Notes under the pieces: model-generated
What the model saw: the letters and a program-made list of their open reading frames with translations, nothing else
Told to the model about the DNA's origin: nothing
The model's database searches: none
NCBI GenBank assembly: GCA_002403375.1
Contig: DHHQ01000008.1
Coordinates: 89,233-153,232 of the forward strand
DNA length: 64,000 nucleotides
Direction of reading: 5' to 3'
Origin: Thiobacillus denitrificans
Lineage (GTDB): Bacteria > Pseudomonadota > Gammaproteobacteria > Burkholderiales > Thiobacillaceae
Part shown: positions 56,798 through 64,000 of the stretch, in pieces
Position numbering within the stretch: the stretch's first letter is position 1
Layout: the number at the start of each line of letters is the position of its first letter
Made by a program: the position numbers and the translations under genes

Positions 56798-57885
56798 GCG
56801 CGTCGGCGAGCGGCGACGGCATCCAGGCGCGCTTCAAGCTCGCGTATTCCGACTTCACCCTCGACGTGGACCTGAATCTGCCGGGCCGCGGCGTCACTGC
56901 GCTGTTCGGGCAGTCGGGTTCCGGCAAGACCACGCTGTTGAGATTGATCGCCGGGCTGGAACAGACGCCCGACGGCCATCTCGCCATCAAGGGCGATATC
57001 TGGCAGGCCGGAAACACCTTCCTGCCGACCCACTGCCGCCCGCTCGGCTACGTGTTCCAGGAAGCGAGCCTGTTCCCGCACCTCTCCGCGCGCGGCAACC
57101 TGGAATACGGCATGAAGCGCTGCCGCGATCCGCTTGACCGCGCCGCCCTCGAGCACGTCGTCGAGCTCCTCGGCATCGGCCGTTTGCTGGAGCGCCGCCC
57201 GCACCAGCTGTCCGGCGGCGAGCGTCAGCGCGTCGGCATCGCCCGCGCGCTGGCGGTCAAGCCCAGCCTGCTGCTGATGGACGAGCCGCTGGCCGCGCTC
57301 GACCTCGCCCGCAAGGCGGAAATCCTGCCCTACCTGGAAAAGCTGCACGACGGACTCGACATCCCGGTCCTCTACGTCAGCCACGCGCCCGACGAGGTCG
57401 CGCGCCTTGCCGACCACATCGTGGTGATGGAAGCGGGCAGGGCGGTGGCATCCGGCCCGCTCACCGACACGCTGGCCCGCCTCGACCTGCCGATCAAGCT
57501 GGGCGAGGACGCCGGCGTGGTGCTCGACGCGGTCGTGGCGGCGCGCGACGAGGCCTGGCATCTGGCGCACATGGCATTCGCCGGCGGCCGCGTGTGGGTG
57601 CGCGACGCCGGCCTGCCGCTCGGCCGGCACGCGCGGGTGCGCATCCTCGCCCGCGACGTCAGCCTGGCGCGCGCGCCGGTCGAGGGCACGAGCATCCTCA
57701 ACACGCTGCCCGCCGTGGTGATCGACAGCGTCGACGACGCCCACCCGGCGCTCACCCTGGTCAAGCTGCAGGTCGGCGCATCGCCGCTCCTGGCGCGCCT
57801 CACCCGCCGCTCCGCGCACGCCCTCGAACTCGCCCCCGGCCAGCGGGTCTACGCGCAGATCAAGGCGGTCGCCCTGATCGGCTGA
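56794..57885 (+). CDS. modC: Molybdate ABC ATPase ModC
   Basis: A 363-aa ATPase: Walker A GQSGSGKTT (about 38-46), signature LSGGERQR, Walker B LLLMDEPLAALD, and a C-terminal MOP/TOBE domain (GTSILNTLPAVVIDS) that senses oxyanion. It overlaps modB by 4 bp. Confidence 0.94.
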   Translation: MSASASGDGIQARFKLAYSDFTLDVDLNLPGRGVTALFGQSGSGKTTLLRLIAGLEQTPDGHLAIKGDIWQAGNTFLPTHCRPLGYVFQEASLFPHLSARGNLEYGMKRCRDPLDRAALEHVVELLGIGRLLERRPHQLSGGERQRVGIARALAVKPSLLLMDEPLAALDLARKAEILPYLEKLHDGLDIPVLYVSHAPDEVARLADHIVVMEAGRAVASGPLTDTLARLDLPIKLGEDAGVVLDAVVAARDEAWHLAHMAFAGGRVWVRDAGLPLGRHARVRILARDVSLARAPVEGTSILNTLPAVVIDSVDDAHPALTLVKLQVGASPLLARLTRRSAHALELAPGQRVYAQIKAVALIG

Positions 57886-57919
57886 GCACGACCGGCATCG
57901 CCCAGGAGAACGCGTCATC

Positions 57920-58396
57920 ATGGAGCCCGACCACGCCCGCATCCTCCGCGACCTGCTCTTCACCCAGCAGGTGGCCGCGCTCGGAACGCTGCACGCGGGC
58001 GAGCCGTACGTCTCCATGGTGCCCTTCGCGCGGCTTCCCGGCGGCACGGACTTCATCATCCACGTCAGCCAGCTCGCGGCGCACACGACGGACATGCTGG
58101 CGCATCCACCGGTGAGCCTGCTGGTGGTCGCGCCACCGACGCCCGGGGTAATGGCCCAGGAGCTGGCGCGGATCACGGTGCAGGGCGAGGCAGTACAGCT
58201 CGCCGCCGGCACGCCCGGGCACGCCGCGGCCAGGGCGGCCTACCTCGCGCGGTTTCCGCAGAGCGCGCAGATGTTCGGCTTTGCCGACTTTTCCCTGTTC
58301 GCGATCGTGCCGCGCTCGATCCGCTTCGTCGGCGGCTTCGCGCGGGCGACGACGCTGTCGCCGGAAACGCTTGCCCGCGTGCTGGGCGAGACCTGA
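57920..58396 (+). CDS. HugZ/PNPOx-like FMN-binding split-barrel protein
   Basis: A 158-aa protein of the pyridoxamine-phosphate-oxidase-like fold: AALGTLHAGEPYVSMVPFA at the start, HVSQLAAHTTDMLAHPPVSL, then ARITVQGEA. Such proteins often bind FMN or haem. It lies between modC (34 bp) and nifB. It might serve redox protection; not established. Confidence 0.75.
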   Translation: MEPDHARILRDLLFTQQVAALGTLHAGEPYVSMVPFARLPGGTDFIIHVSQLAAHTTDMLAHPPVSLLVVAPPTPGVMAQELARITVQGEAVQLAAGTPGHAAARAAYLARFPQSAQMFGFADFSLFAIVPRSIRFVGGFARATTLSPETLARVLGET

Positions 58397-58469
58397 GCCC
58401 GCGCGCCCTGCCTCCCCGGCGTCTTGCCGCCCGCTTGTCGCCTTCGCCACACGTTTTCCGGGCGTGTCG

Positions 58470-58485
58470 TGTGATGTTTGCGACA
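58470..58485. promoter_or_regulatory. NifA binding site upstream of nifB
   Basis: TGTGATGTTTGCGACA is a perfect TGT-N10-ACA with GTTTGC core, 64 bp before the -24 element. Confidence 0.85.
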
Positions 58486-58548
58486 GACGGGCCGGATCGG
58501 CGGCCGTCTTTCCTCGGATAAACAATGGCTTAGGCCTGTGGAACGGGC

Positions 58549-58564
58549 AGGCACGCGGCTTGCG
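58549..58564 (+). promoter_or_regulatory. Sigma-54 promoter of nifB
   Basis: AGGCACGCGGCTTGCG has the right GG-N10-GC spacing, with A for the first T. It lies 35 bp before the nifB start. Confidence 0.82.
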
Positions 58565-58598
58565 AGAGTCCTTGCGTAACCATGAGGGAGGACGATCC

Positions 58599-60122
58599 GT
58601 GGATTTGCCAGTCATCAACTCGATTCCATCCAGCGGCGAGCCCGCGGCCGGAGGCGGGTGCGCATCGCACTCGTGCGGCTCGACCGACGACCAGCTCGGC
58701 CACCTGCCCGAGCACATCCGCGCCAAGGTGCACAACCACCCCTGCTATTCGGAGCAGGCGCATCATTACTTCGCGCGCATGCACGTCGCGGTGGCGCCGG
58801 CGTGCAACATCCAGTGCCACTACTGTAATAGGAAATACGACTGCTCCAACGAGTCGCGCCCCGGCGTGGTGTCGGAAGTGCTGACGCCCGAGCAGGCGGT
58901 GAAGAAGGTGATGGCCGTGGCGGCCAACATTCCGCAGATGACGGTGCTCGGCATCGCCGGCCCCGGCGACCCACTCGCCAACCCCGAGCGCACCTTCGCC
59001 ACCTTCCGCGAACTGAGCGAGAAGGCGCCCGACATCAAGCTGTGCGTGTCGACCAACGGCCTCGCGCTGCCCGAGTCAGTGGAGGAGCTCGCCAAGCACA
59101 ACATCGACCACGTCACCATCACGATCAATTGCGTCGACCCCGACGTCGGCGCGCAGATCTACCCGTGGGTGTTCTGGAACAACAGGCGCGTCATGGGACG
59201 CGAGGGCGCCGCGATCCTCATCGAGCAGCAGCAGAAGGGACTGGAGATGCTGACCGCGCGCGGCATCCTGGTGAAGGTCAACTCGGTGATGATCCCCGGC
59301 GTCAACGACCAGCATCTCGCCGAGGTGTCGAAGGTCGTCAAGGCGAAAGGCGCCTTCCTGCACAACGTGATGCCGCTGATCGCCGAGCCCGAGCACGGCA
59401 CCTTCTACGGCCTGATGGGGCAGGCGAGTCCGACGCCCGAAGAACTGCAGGCGCTGCAGGACGCGTGTTCCGGCGACATGAACATGATGCGCCACTGCCG
59501 CCAGTGCCGCGCCGACGCGGTCGGCCTGCTGGGCGAGGATCGCGGCCTGGAATTCACCCTGGACAAGATCGAGGACATGGAGATCGACTACGCGGCGGCG
59601 ATGGTCAAGCGCGCCGAGGTGCATGCGCAGATCGCGCAGGAGCTGGAGCAGAAGGAGCAGGAGCGCCAGTTCCAGGCGCAGGCCAAGGCCGCGCTGATCG
59701 CGCTGCGCGGCGAGCCCGAGGTAACGACCCGCCCGGTGCTGATGGCGGTGTCGACCAAGGGCGGCGGCGTCATCAACGAGCACTTCGGGCACGCCCGCGA
59801 GTTCCTCGTCTACGAGGCGTCCGGCAACGGCGTGCGCTTCATCGGCCACCGCAAGACGACGCCGTACTGCGAGGGCGGCTCGAGCTGCGGCGAAGGCGAA
59901 TCGGCGCTCGACGAGACCCTGCGCGTGCTGAAGGGCTGCGAGGTGGTGCTGTCGGCGAAGATCGGCTTCGAGCCGTGGGCGCCGCTCGAGGCCGCCGGCA
60001 TCCAGCCCAACGGCGAGCACGCGATGGAACCGATCGAGGAGGCCATCGCCGCCGTGTACGCGGAGATGCGCGCCGCCGGCAGGCTCGACGCTAGCATCGA
60101 GCCGCAGCAGAAAGTCGCCTGA
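58599..60122 (+). CDS. nifB: NifB-co synthase NifB
   Basis: A 507-aa radical SAM enzyme that builds the [8Fe-9S-C] precursor of FeMo-co. The radical-SAM motif is C69-x3-C73-x2-C76 (CNIQCHYCNRKYDC); other cluster cysteines are near C21 and C26 and in MRHCRQCRADAVG. A C-terminal NifX-like domain (about 385-495, with GGGVINEHFGHAREFLVYE) is present, as in most proteobacterial NifB. The start is GTG 58599, GGGAGGA upstream; in-frame ATGs are too far inside. Confidence 0.96.
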   Translation: MDLPVINSIPSSGEPAAGGGCASHSCGSTDDQLGHLPEHIRAKVHNHPCYSEQAHHYFARMHVAVAPACNIQCHYCNRKYDCSNESRPGVVSEVLTPEQAVKKVMAVAANIPQMTVLGIAGPGDPLANPERTFATFRELSEKAPDIKLCVSTNGLALPESVEELAKHNIDHVTITINCVDPDVGAQIYPWVFWNNRRVMGREGAAILIEQQQKGLEMLTARGILVKVNSVMIPGVNDQHLAEVSKVVKAKGAFLHNVMPLIAEPEHGTFYGLMGQASPTPEELQALQDACSGDMNMMRHCRQCRADAVGLLGEDRGLEFTLDKIEDMEIDYAAAMVKRAEVHAQIAQELEQKEQERQFQAQAKAALIALRGEPEVTTRPVLMAVSTKGGGVINEHFGHAREFLVYEASGNGVRFIGHRKTTPYCEGGSSCGEGESALDETLRVLKGCEVVLSAKIGFEPWAPLEAAGIQPNGEHAMEPIEEAIAAVYAEMRAAGRLDASIEPQQKVA

Positions 60123-60134
60123 GGAGGACCCGCC

Positions 60135-60443
60135 ATGTCGCTTGAAATCATCGAATCCTGCGTCAACTGCTACGCCTGCGAGCCGCTGTGTCCCAACGAC
60201 GCGATCTACCAGGCATCGCCGCACTTCCTGATCGATCCGGACAAGTGCACCGAATGCCTGGGCGACTTCGACCACGCGCAGTGCGCCAGCATCTGCCCGA
60301 TCGAGGGCGCCATCGTCGACGAACTGGGGGTCGCGCTGAACCTGCCCGGGTCGCTGACCGGCATCTCCGCCGAGATGCTGGCCAAGTACCAGGCTGCGGT
60401 GGAGGCCGCCTACCAGGCCGCGCTGGACGCCAAGGCCGGCTGA
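60135..60443 (+). CDS. 2x[4Fe-4S] ferredoxin downstream of nifB
   Basis: A 102-aa ferredoxin: CVNCYACEPLCP and CTECLGDFDHAQCASICP, followed by a helical tail of about 45 residues (EMLAKYQAAVEAAYQAALDA). It is a nif-type FdxN relative and probably reduces NifB. GAGGAGG lies 9 nt upstream of the ATG, 12 bp after nifB. Confidence 0.9.
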   Translation: MSLEIIESCVNCYACEPLCPNDAIYQASPHFLIDPDKCTECLGDFDHAQCASICPIEGAIVDELGVALNLPGSLTGISAEMLAKYQAAVEAAYQAALDAKAG

Positions 60444-60447
60444 CGCG

Positions 60448-60876
60448 ATGGCCACGGTCGTCTTCTACGAGAAACCCGGCTGCGCCAGCAACACCCGCCA
60501 GAAGGTGCTGCTCGCCGCGTCCGGACATACGGTGCTGGCGCGGAGCCTGTTGACCGAGAAGTGGACCGCGCGGCGCCTGCGCGCGTTCTTCGGCACGCTG
60601 CCGGTCGCTGAGTGGTTCAACCCCGGGGCGCCGCGCATCACCTCGGGCGCGGTGCGGCCCGACGCGCTGGACGAGGCTGCGGCACTCGAGCTGATGCTGG
60701 CCGACCCGCTGCTGATCCGCCGCCCGCTGATGGACGTCGATGGCCAGTGCCGGGCCGGCTTCGATCCGGAAGCGGTCGACCGCTGGATCGGCCTGGCGGC
60801 GAGCCTGTCGCGCGCCGGAATCGACGCCTGTGCCGGGGGCGAAGCGGACGCTGCGTGTGCGCTGCCGGGCACCTGA
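60448..60876 (+). CDS. nifO: NifO, ArsC/Spx-like nitrogenase-associated protein
   Basis: A 142-aa thioredoxin-fold protein of the ArsC/Spx group, with YEKPGCASNTRQK (Cys12) at the active-site position. In other diazotrophs NifO is between nifB and nifQ and influences molybdenum use by nitrogenase versus nitrate reductase. It lies 4 bp after the ferredoxin gene, before nifQ. Confidence 0.85.
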   Translation: MATVVFYEKPGCASNTRQKVLLAASGHTVLARSLLTEKWTARRLRAFFGTLPVAEWFNPGAPRITSGAVRPDALDEAAALELMLADPLLIRRPLMDVDGQCRAGFDPEAVDRWIGLAASLSRAGIDACAGGEADAACALPGT

Positions 60877-60924
60877 CAGCGGGTCCGCCCCGACACCTTC
60901 TTTATTAACGCAGCCGGAGTCGCC

Positions 60925-61509
60925 ATGCTTGCAGCCGCTTCCCCCAGCCCGGTTTCGGCCGATCCCCGCAGCGAACGCCATGGCCTGCTGATGGCGCAGG
61001 CTGGCGGGTTCGCCAATGACGAGCTGTTCGCCCGCATGCTGGCCAGCCAGCTGCAGGGCATGGGTGCGCTACCGCCTGGCCTCGGACTCGCGCAGGCCGA
61101 TTTCGCTTCCCTGATGGCGCGTCACTTTCCCGGTTTTGCGGCACCGGCGGGCCGGGCGCCTGCCGACGCGGACCCAGCGCGCGAGGCCGAACGCGCGGAG
61201 CTGCTGGCCCTGCTGCAGGCGCATTGCGGCGGAGCCGACGCATCCGAGCGGTGGATGGCCGCCATCGTCGCAGCCGCCTGCATGGGGGGCGATCACCTGT
61301 GGCAGGACCTCGGCCTGTGGTCGCGCGTCGACCTGTCCGGCCTGATGACGCGGAACTTTCCCGCGCTGGCGGCAAAAAACACACGTGACATGAAGTGGAA
61401 GAAGTTCCTGTACAAGCAGCTGTGCGAGCGCGAGGGCGTGTACGTCTGCCGCTCGCCGTCGTGCGAGGTGTGCGTGGACTACGCCAGTTGCTTCGGGCCG
61501 GAGGAGTAG
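60925..61509 (+). CDS. nifQ: NifQ, molybdenum donor for FeMo-co
   Basis: A 194-aa NifQ with the C-terminal Fe-S motif C175-x4-C180-x2-C183-x5-C189. It holds a Mo-Fe-S cluster and gives Mo to NifEN/NifH. The length is close to family size. It is last in the nifB operon. Confidence 0.93.
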   Translation: MLAAASPSPVSADPRSERHGLLMAQAGGFANDELFARMLASQLQGMGALPPGLGLAQADFASLMARHFPGFAAPAGRAPADADPAREAERAELLALLQAHCGGADASERWMAAIVAAACMGGDHLWQDLGLWSRVDLSGLMTRNFPALAAKNTRDMKWKKFLYKQLCEREGVYVCRSPSCEVCVDYASCFGPEE

Positions 61510-61768
61510 GCCGGGGGGCGGTCGCAACCGGGGAATCCGGGGCGCCGCTGCCGGGCCCGGTTGCCGGGCGCATGTCCGGGGAGGCGGGGGGCGCTGCGCT
61601 CGACGCGCCAATCGGGCGGCGGGAAGCCGGTTCCGGTATCATTCGGCGTGTCCCGGATGGTTGCGGACGATACGGGCGCCGGCCCTGCCGCTGCCCGTTC
61701 CGTGCACCCTTCCGAGGCTTTGGCCCTACTTCCAGCGGGCTTGAAAATTCCCCCCACCACATCAAAAT

Positions 61769-61789
61769 AAAGCCAGTAAACGGGCTTTT
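61769..61789 (+). terminator. Hairpin with T-run before clpS
   Basis: Stem AAAGCC/GGCTTT with an 8-nt loop, followed by TTTT-like sequence (GGCTTTTG), only 7 bp before clpS. It could end the nif transcript or act in the clpS leader. The rest of the 286-bp spacer (61510-61795) shows no gene; a weak TTGAAA-N17-AAAATA promoter at 61741-61769 may serve clpS. Confidence 0.4.
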
Positions 61790-61795
61790 GCGGCT

Positions 61796-62104
61796 ATGGC
61801 GACCAAGCGAGAAGGCAGTACCTTGTTGGAACCGACGGCGGCGCGCGTCAAGCCGCCGCCCCTGTACAAGGTAATGCTGCTCAACGACGACTACACGCCG
61901 ATGGATTTCGTGGTGCACGTGCTGAAAAAATTTTTCGGCATCGACCAAGAACGGGCCACACAAATCATGCTCAAAGTCCATACTGAAGGCGTTGGGGTGT
62001 GCGGGGTGTACCCACGGGACATCGCCCAGACCAAGGTCGAGCAGGTTGTCGATTTCGCGCGGCAGCATCAGCATCCGCTGCAATGTACGATGGAGGAAAG
62101 TTAG
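61796..62104 (+). CDS. clpS: ClpS, N-end-rule adaptor of ClpAP
   Basis: A 102-aa ClpS: PPLYKVMLLNDDYTPMDFVV, then LKKFFGIDQERATQIMLKVH and EGVGVCGVYPRDIAQTKVEQ. It delivers N-degron substrates to ClpA. It sits directly before clpA. It marks the return to housekeeping chromosome on the right of the nif island. Confidence 0.95.
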   Translation: MATKREGSTLLEPTAARVKPPPLYKVMLLNDDYTPMDFVVHVLKKFFGIDQERATQIMLKVHTEGVGVCGVYPRDIAQTKVEQVVDFARQHQHPLQCTMEES

Positions 62105-64000
62105 ATGATTGCCCAGGAACTCGAAGTCACGCTGCACATGGCCTTCATGGACGCGCGGCAGAAGCGCCACGAGTTCATTTCGGTCGAGCACCTGCTGATG
62201 GCGATGCTGGACAATCCCTCGGCGGCGGAAGTGCTGCGCGCCTGCGGCGCCAACATCGAGGAGATGCGCGAGCAGCTCGGCAAGTTCATCGACGAGCACA
62301 CGCCCAAGGTCGCGGGCGAGGGCGAGGTCGACACCCAGCCCACGCTCGGTTTCCAGCGCGTGATCCAGCGCGCGATCCTGCACGTGCAGTCGTCGGGCAA
62401 GAAGGAAGTGACCGGCGCCAACGTGCTGGTCGCGGTGTTCGGCGAAAAGGATTCGCACGCGGTGTATTTCCTCAGCCAGCAGGGCGTGACCCGGCTGGAC
62501 ATCGTCAACTTCATCTCGCATGGCATCACCAAGACCCCCCAGAGCGACCCTGCGCCGCGCCCGGACGAGCCGGTCGAGCCCAACGCCGAGGCGCCCGCCG
62601 CCTCGCCGCTCGACAGCTTCGCGCAGAACCTCAACGCGCAGGCGCTGGCCGGCAAGATCGACCCGCTGATCGGCCGCGACCAGGAGCTCGAGCGGGTGAT
62701 CCAGACGCTGTGCCGTCGCCGCAAGAACAACCCGCTGCTGGTGGGCGAGGCGGGGGTCGGCAAGACCGCCATCGCCGAAGGCCTGGCGCGCCGCATCGTC
62801 GAGGGCACGGTGCCCGACATCCTGGCGCAGAGCACGGTGTACGCGCTCGACATGGGCGCGCTGCTGGCCGGCACCAAGTACCGCGGCGACTTCGAACAGC
62901 GCCTGAAGGGCGTGCTGAAGCAGCTCGCCGACAATCAGAAGGCGATCCTCTTCATCGACGAGATCCATACCCTGATCGGTGCCGGGGCGGCGTCGGGCGG
63001 GACGCTCGACGCGTCCAACCTGTTGAAGCCGGCGCTGTCGTCGGGGCAGCTGCGCTGCATCGGCGCCACCACGTACACAGAATATCGCGGCATTTTCGAG
63101 AAAGATCACGCCCTGTCGCGGCGTTTCCAGAAGGTCGACGTGCCCGAGCCCTCGGTCAACGAGACCGTGGCGATCCTGCGCGGCCTGAAGTCGCGCTTCG
63201 AGGACCATCACGGCGTCAAGTACACGGCGGCCGCGCTGACCACCGCGGCGCAGCTGGCGGCGCGCTACATCAACGACCGCCATCTGCCGGACAAGGCGAT
63301 CGACGTGATCGACGAGGCGGGCGCCGCACAGCGCATCCTGCCGAAGTCGAAGCAGAAGCGCGTCATCACCCCGAAGGAGATCGAGGACATCATCGCCAAG
63401 ATCGCGCGCATCCCGCCCAAGACGGTGTCGTCGGACGACAAGAACTCGCTGAAGACGCTGGACCGCGACCTCAAGGCCGTGGTGTACGGCCAGGACGCGG
63501 CGATCGACGCGCTGTCGACGGCGATCAAGATGTCGCGCAGCGGCCTCGGCAACCCGCAGAAGCCGATCGGCAACTTCCTGTTCTCCGGCCCCACCGGGGT
63601 CGGCAAGACCGAGGTCGCGCGCCAGCTGGCCTACGTGCTGGGGGTCGAGCTGATCCGCTTCGACATGTCGGAATACATGGAGCGCCACGCGGTGAGCCGC
63701 CTGATCGGCGCGCCGCCCGGCTACGTCGGCTTCGACCAGGGCGGGCTGCTGACCGAGGCGGTCAACAAGCATCCCTATGCCGTCGTCCTGCTCGATGAAA
63801 TCGAGAAGGCGCATCCGGACATCTTCAACGTGCTGCTGCAGGTGATGGACCACGGCACGCTGACCGACACCAACGGGCGCAAGGCCGATTTCCGCAACGT
63901 GGTGCTGATCATGACGACCAACGCGGGCGCCGAACTGCTCAACAAGGCGACCATCGGCTTCTCCAGCGCGCGCGAGAGCGGCGACGAGATGGGCGAGATC
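62105..64000 (+). CDS. clpA: ClpA, ATP-dependent Clp protease ATPase subunit (3' end beyond window)
   Basis: About 632 residues are seen. The Clp-N double repeat (about 1-145) is followed by AAA-1 with Walker A GEAGVGKTA and Walker B ILFIDEIHTL, then AAA-2 with GPTGVGKTE and Walker B VVLLDEIEKAHPD. The reading frame is still open at the window end. ClpA unfolds proteins for ClpP. Start ATG follows the clpS stop directly. Confidence 0.96.
   Translation, partial: MIAQELEVTLHMAFMDARQKRHEFISVEHLLMAMLDNPSAAEVLRACGANIEEMREQLGKFIDEHTPKVAGEGEVDTQPTLGFQRVIQRAILHVQSSGKKEVTGANVLVAVFGEKDSHAVYFLSQQGVTRLDIVNFISHGITKTPQSDPAPRPDEPVEPNAEAPAASPLDSFAQNLNAQALAGKIDPLIGRDQELERVIQTLCRRRKNNPLLVGEAGVGKTAIAEGLARRIVEGTVPDILAQSTVYALDMGALLAGTKYRGDFEQRLKGVLKQLADNQKAILFIDEIHTLIGAGAASGGTLDASNLLKPALSSGQLRCIGATTYTEYRGIFEKDHALSRRFQKVDVPEPSVNETVAILRGLKSRFEDHHGVKYTAAALTTAAQLAARYINDRHLPDKAIDVIDEAGAAQRILPKSKQKRVITPKEIEDIIAKIARIPPKTVSSDDKNSLKTLDRDLKAVVYGQDAAIDALSTAIKMSRSGLGNPQKPIGNFLFSGPTGVGKTEVARQLAYVLGVELIRFDMSEYMERHAVSRLIGAPPGYVGFDQGGLLTEAVNKHPYAVVLLDEIEKAHPDIFNVLLQVMDHGTLTDTNGRKADFRNVVLIMTTNAGAELLNKATIGFSSARESGDEMGEI

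Noticed and set aside
271..64000. Long open frames on the strand opposite to, or out of phase with, nif genes (for example 60905-63853 minus, 13898-16708 plus, 2551-4791 minus)
   Set aside because: They are low-complexity Arg/Pro/Ala or Val/Gln/His-rich translations caused by high GC; the opposing frames match well-known protein families.
1..64000. CRISPR array, tRNA or rRNA genes
   Set aside because: I saw no regularly spaced direct repeats and no tRNA- or rRNA-like sequence; short structured RNAs cannot be excluded without a covariance search.

Overview
The window carries most of a Mo-nitrogenase island of a betaproteobacterium. Gene content and order (nifHDKT-fd-nifY-modE-modABC-nifB-fd-nifO-nifQ on the plus strand; nifE/N/X, nifUSV-cysE-nifW-Z on the minus strand), high GC, sigma-54/NifA promoters and the ClpS/ClpA sequences suggest a Rhodocyclales relative (Azoarcus/Thauera/Azospira type). 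That assignment is an inference from gene content, not a measured identity.

Layout. 1-8.2 kb: minus-strand nifZ(start)-nifW-TPR protein-cysE-nifV, with hflX opposed, then nifS-nifU-iscA, and a divergent flavodoxin gene sharing one NifA site with iscA. 8.4-10.7 kb: a solitary AT-richer gene for a 755-aa protein with a PD-(D/E)xK nuclease-like C-terminus. 11.0-19.6 kb: a plus-strand set for an oligopeptide-type ABC transporter, a gamma-glutamyltransferase-family hydrolase, a TSUP permease and an Lrp-type regulator, behind a sigma-54 promoter without a NifA site. 20.0-21.4 kb: a strongly AT-rich three-gene cassette of unknown function. 21.7-36.3 kb: nadE, then a long minus-strand nif accessory operon read from nifE and nifN (nifX, RseC-like, DUF269, DUF683, FdxB, [2Fe-2S] ferredoxin, small nif proteins, ApbE, NifZ-like, SagB-type nitroreductase, ankyrin, TPR and rhodanese-ankyrin proteins). 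A VapC/Phd toxin-antitoxin pair separates nifE from nifN. 36.4-39.4 kb: SIR2-like, hemerythrin, LRV [4Fe-4S] protein and an unknown protein.

39.8-48.0 kb is a mobile-DNA patch. It holds integron gene cassettes with recognisable attC sites but no integrase in view (a CALIN-like array), REP-type palindromes, a truncated REP-associated tyrosine transposase, small membrane-protein genes (some frameshifted), an alpha/beta hydrolase, a C-GCAxxG-C-C protein, a MerR regulator and a DHFR-like reductase; tag follows. 48.6-61.5 kb is the structural nif and molybdate block; 61.8 kb to the end is the housekeeping pair clpS-clpA (clpA runs off the end).

How it fits together. NifH and NifDK are the enzyme. 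NifU/IscA/NifS and CysE supply Fe-S clusters and cysteine. NifB, NifE, NifN, NifX, NifY, NifQ and NifV build FeMo-co, while ModABC with a short ModE manages molybdate. Flavodoxin and several ferredoxins carry electrons; ApbE and RseC hint at an Rnf complex encoded outside the window. Most nif units start with a TGGCAY-N5-TTGCR promoter and an upstream TGT-N10-ACA site. Two copies of a 235-240 bp element with terminal inverted repeats and a conserved 62-codon reading frame sit inside nif operons directly between coding sequences.
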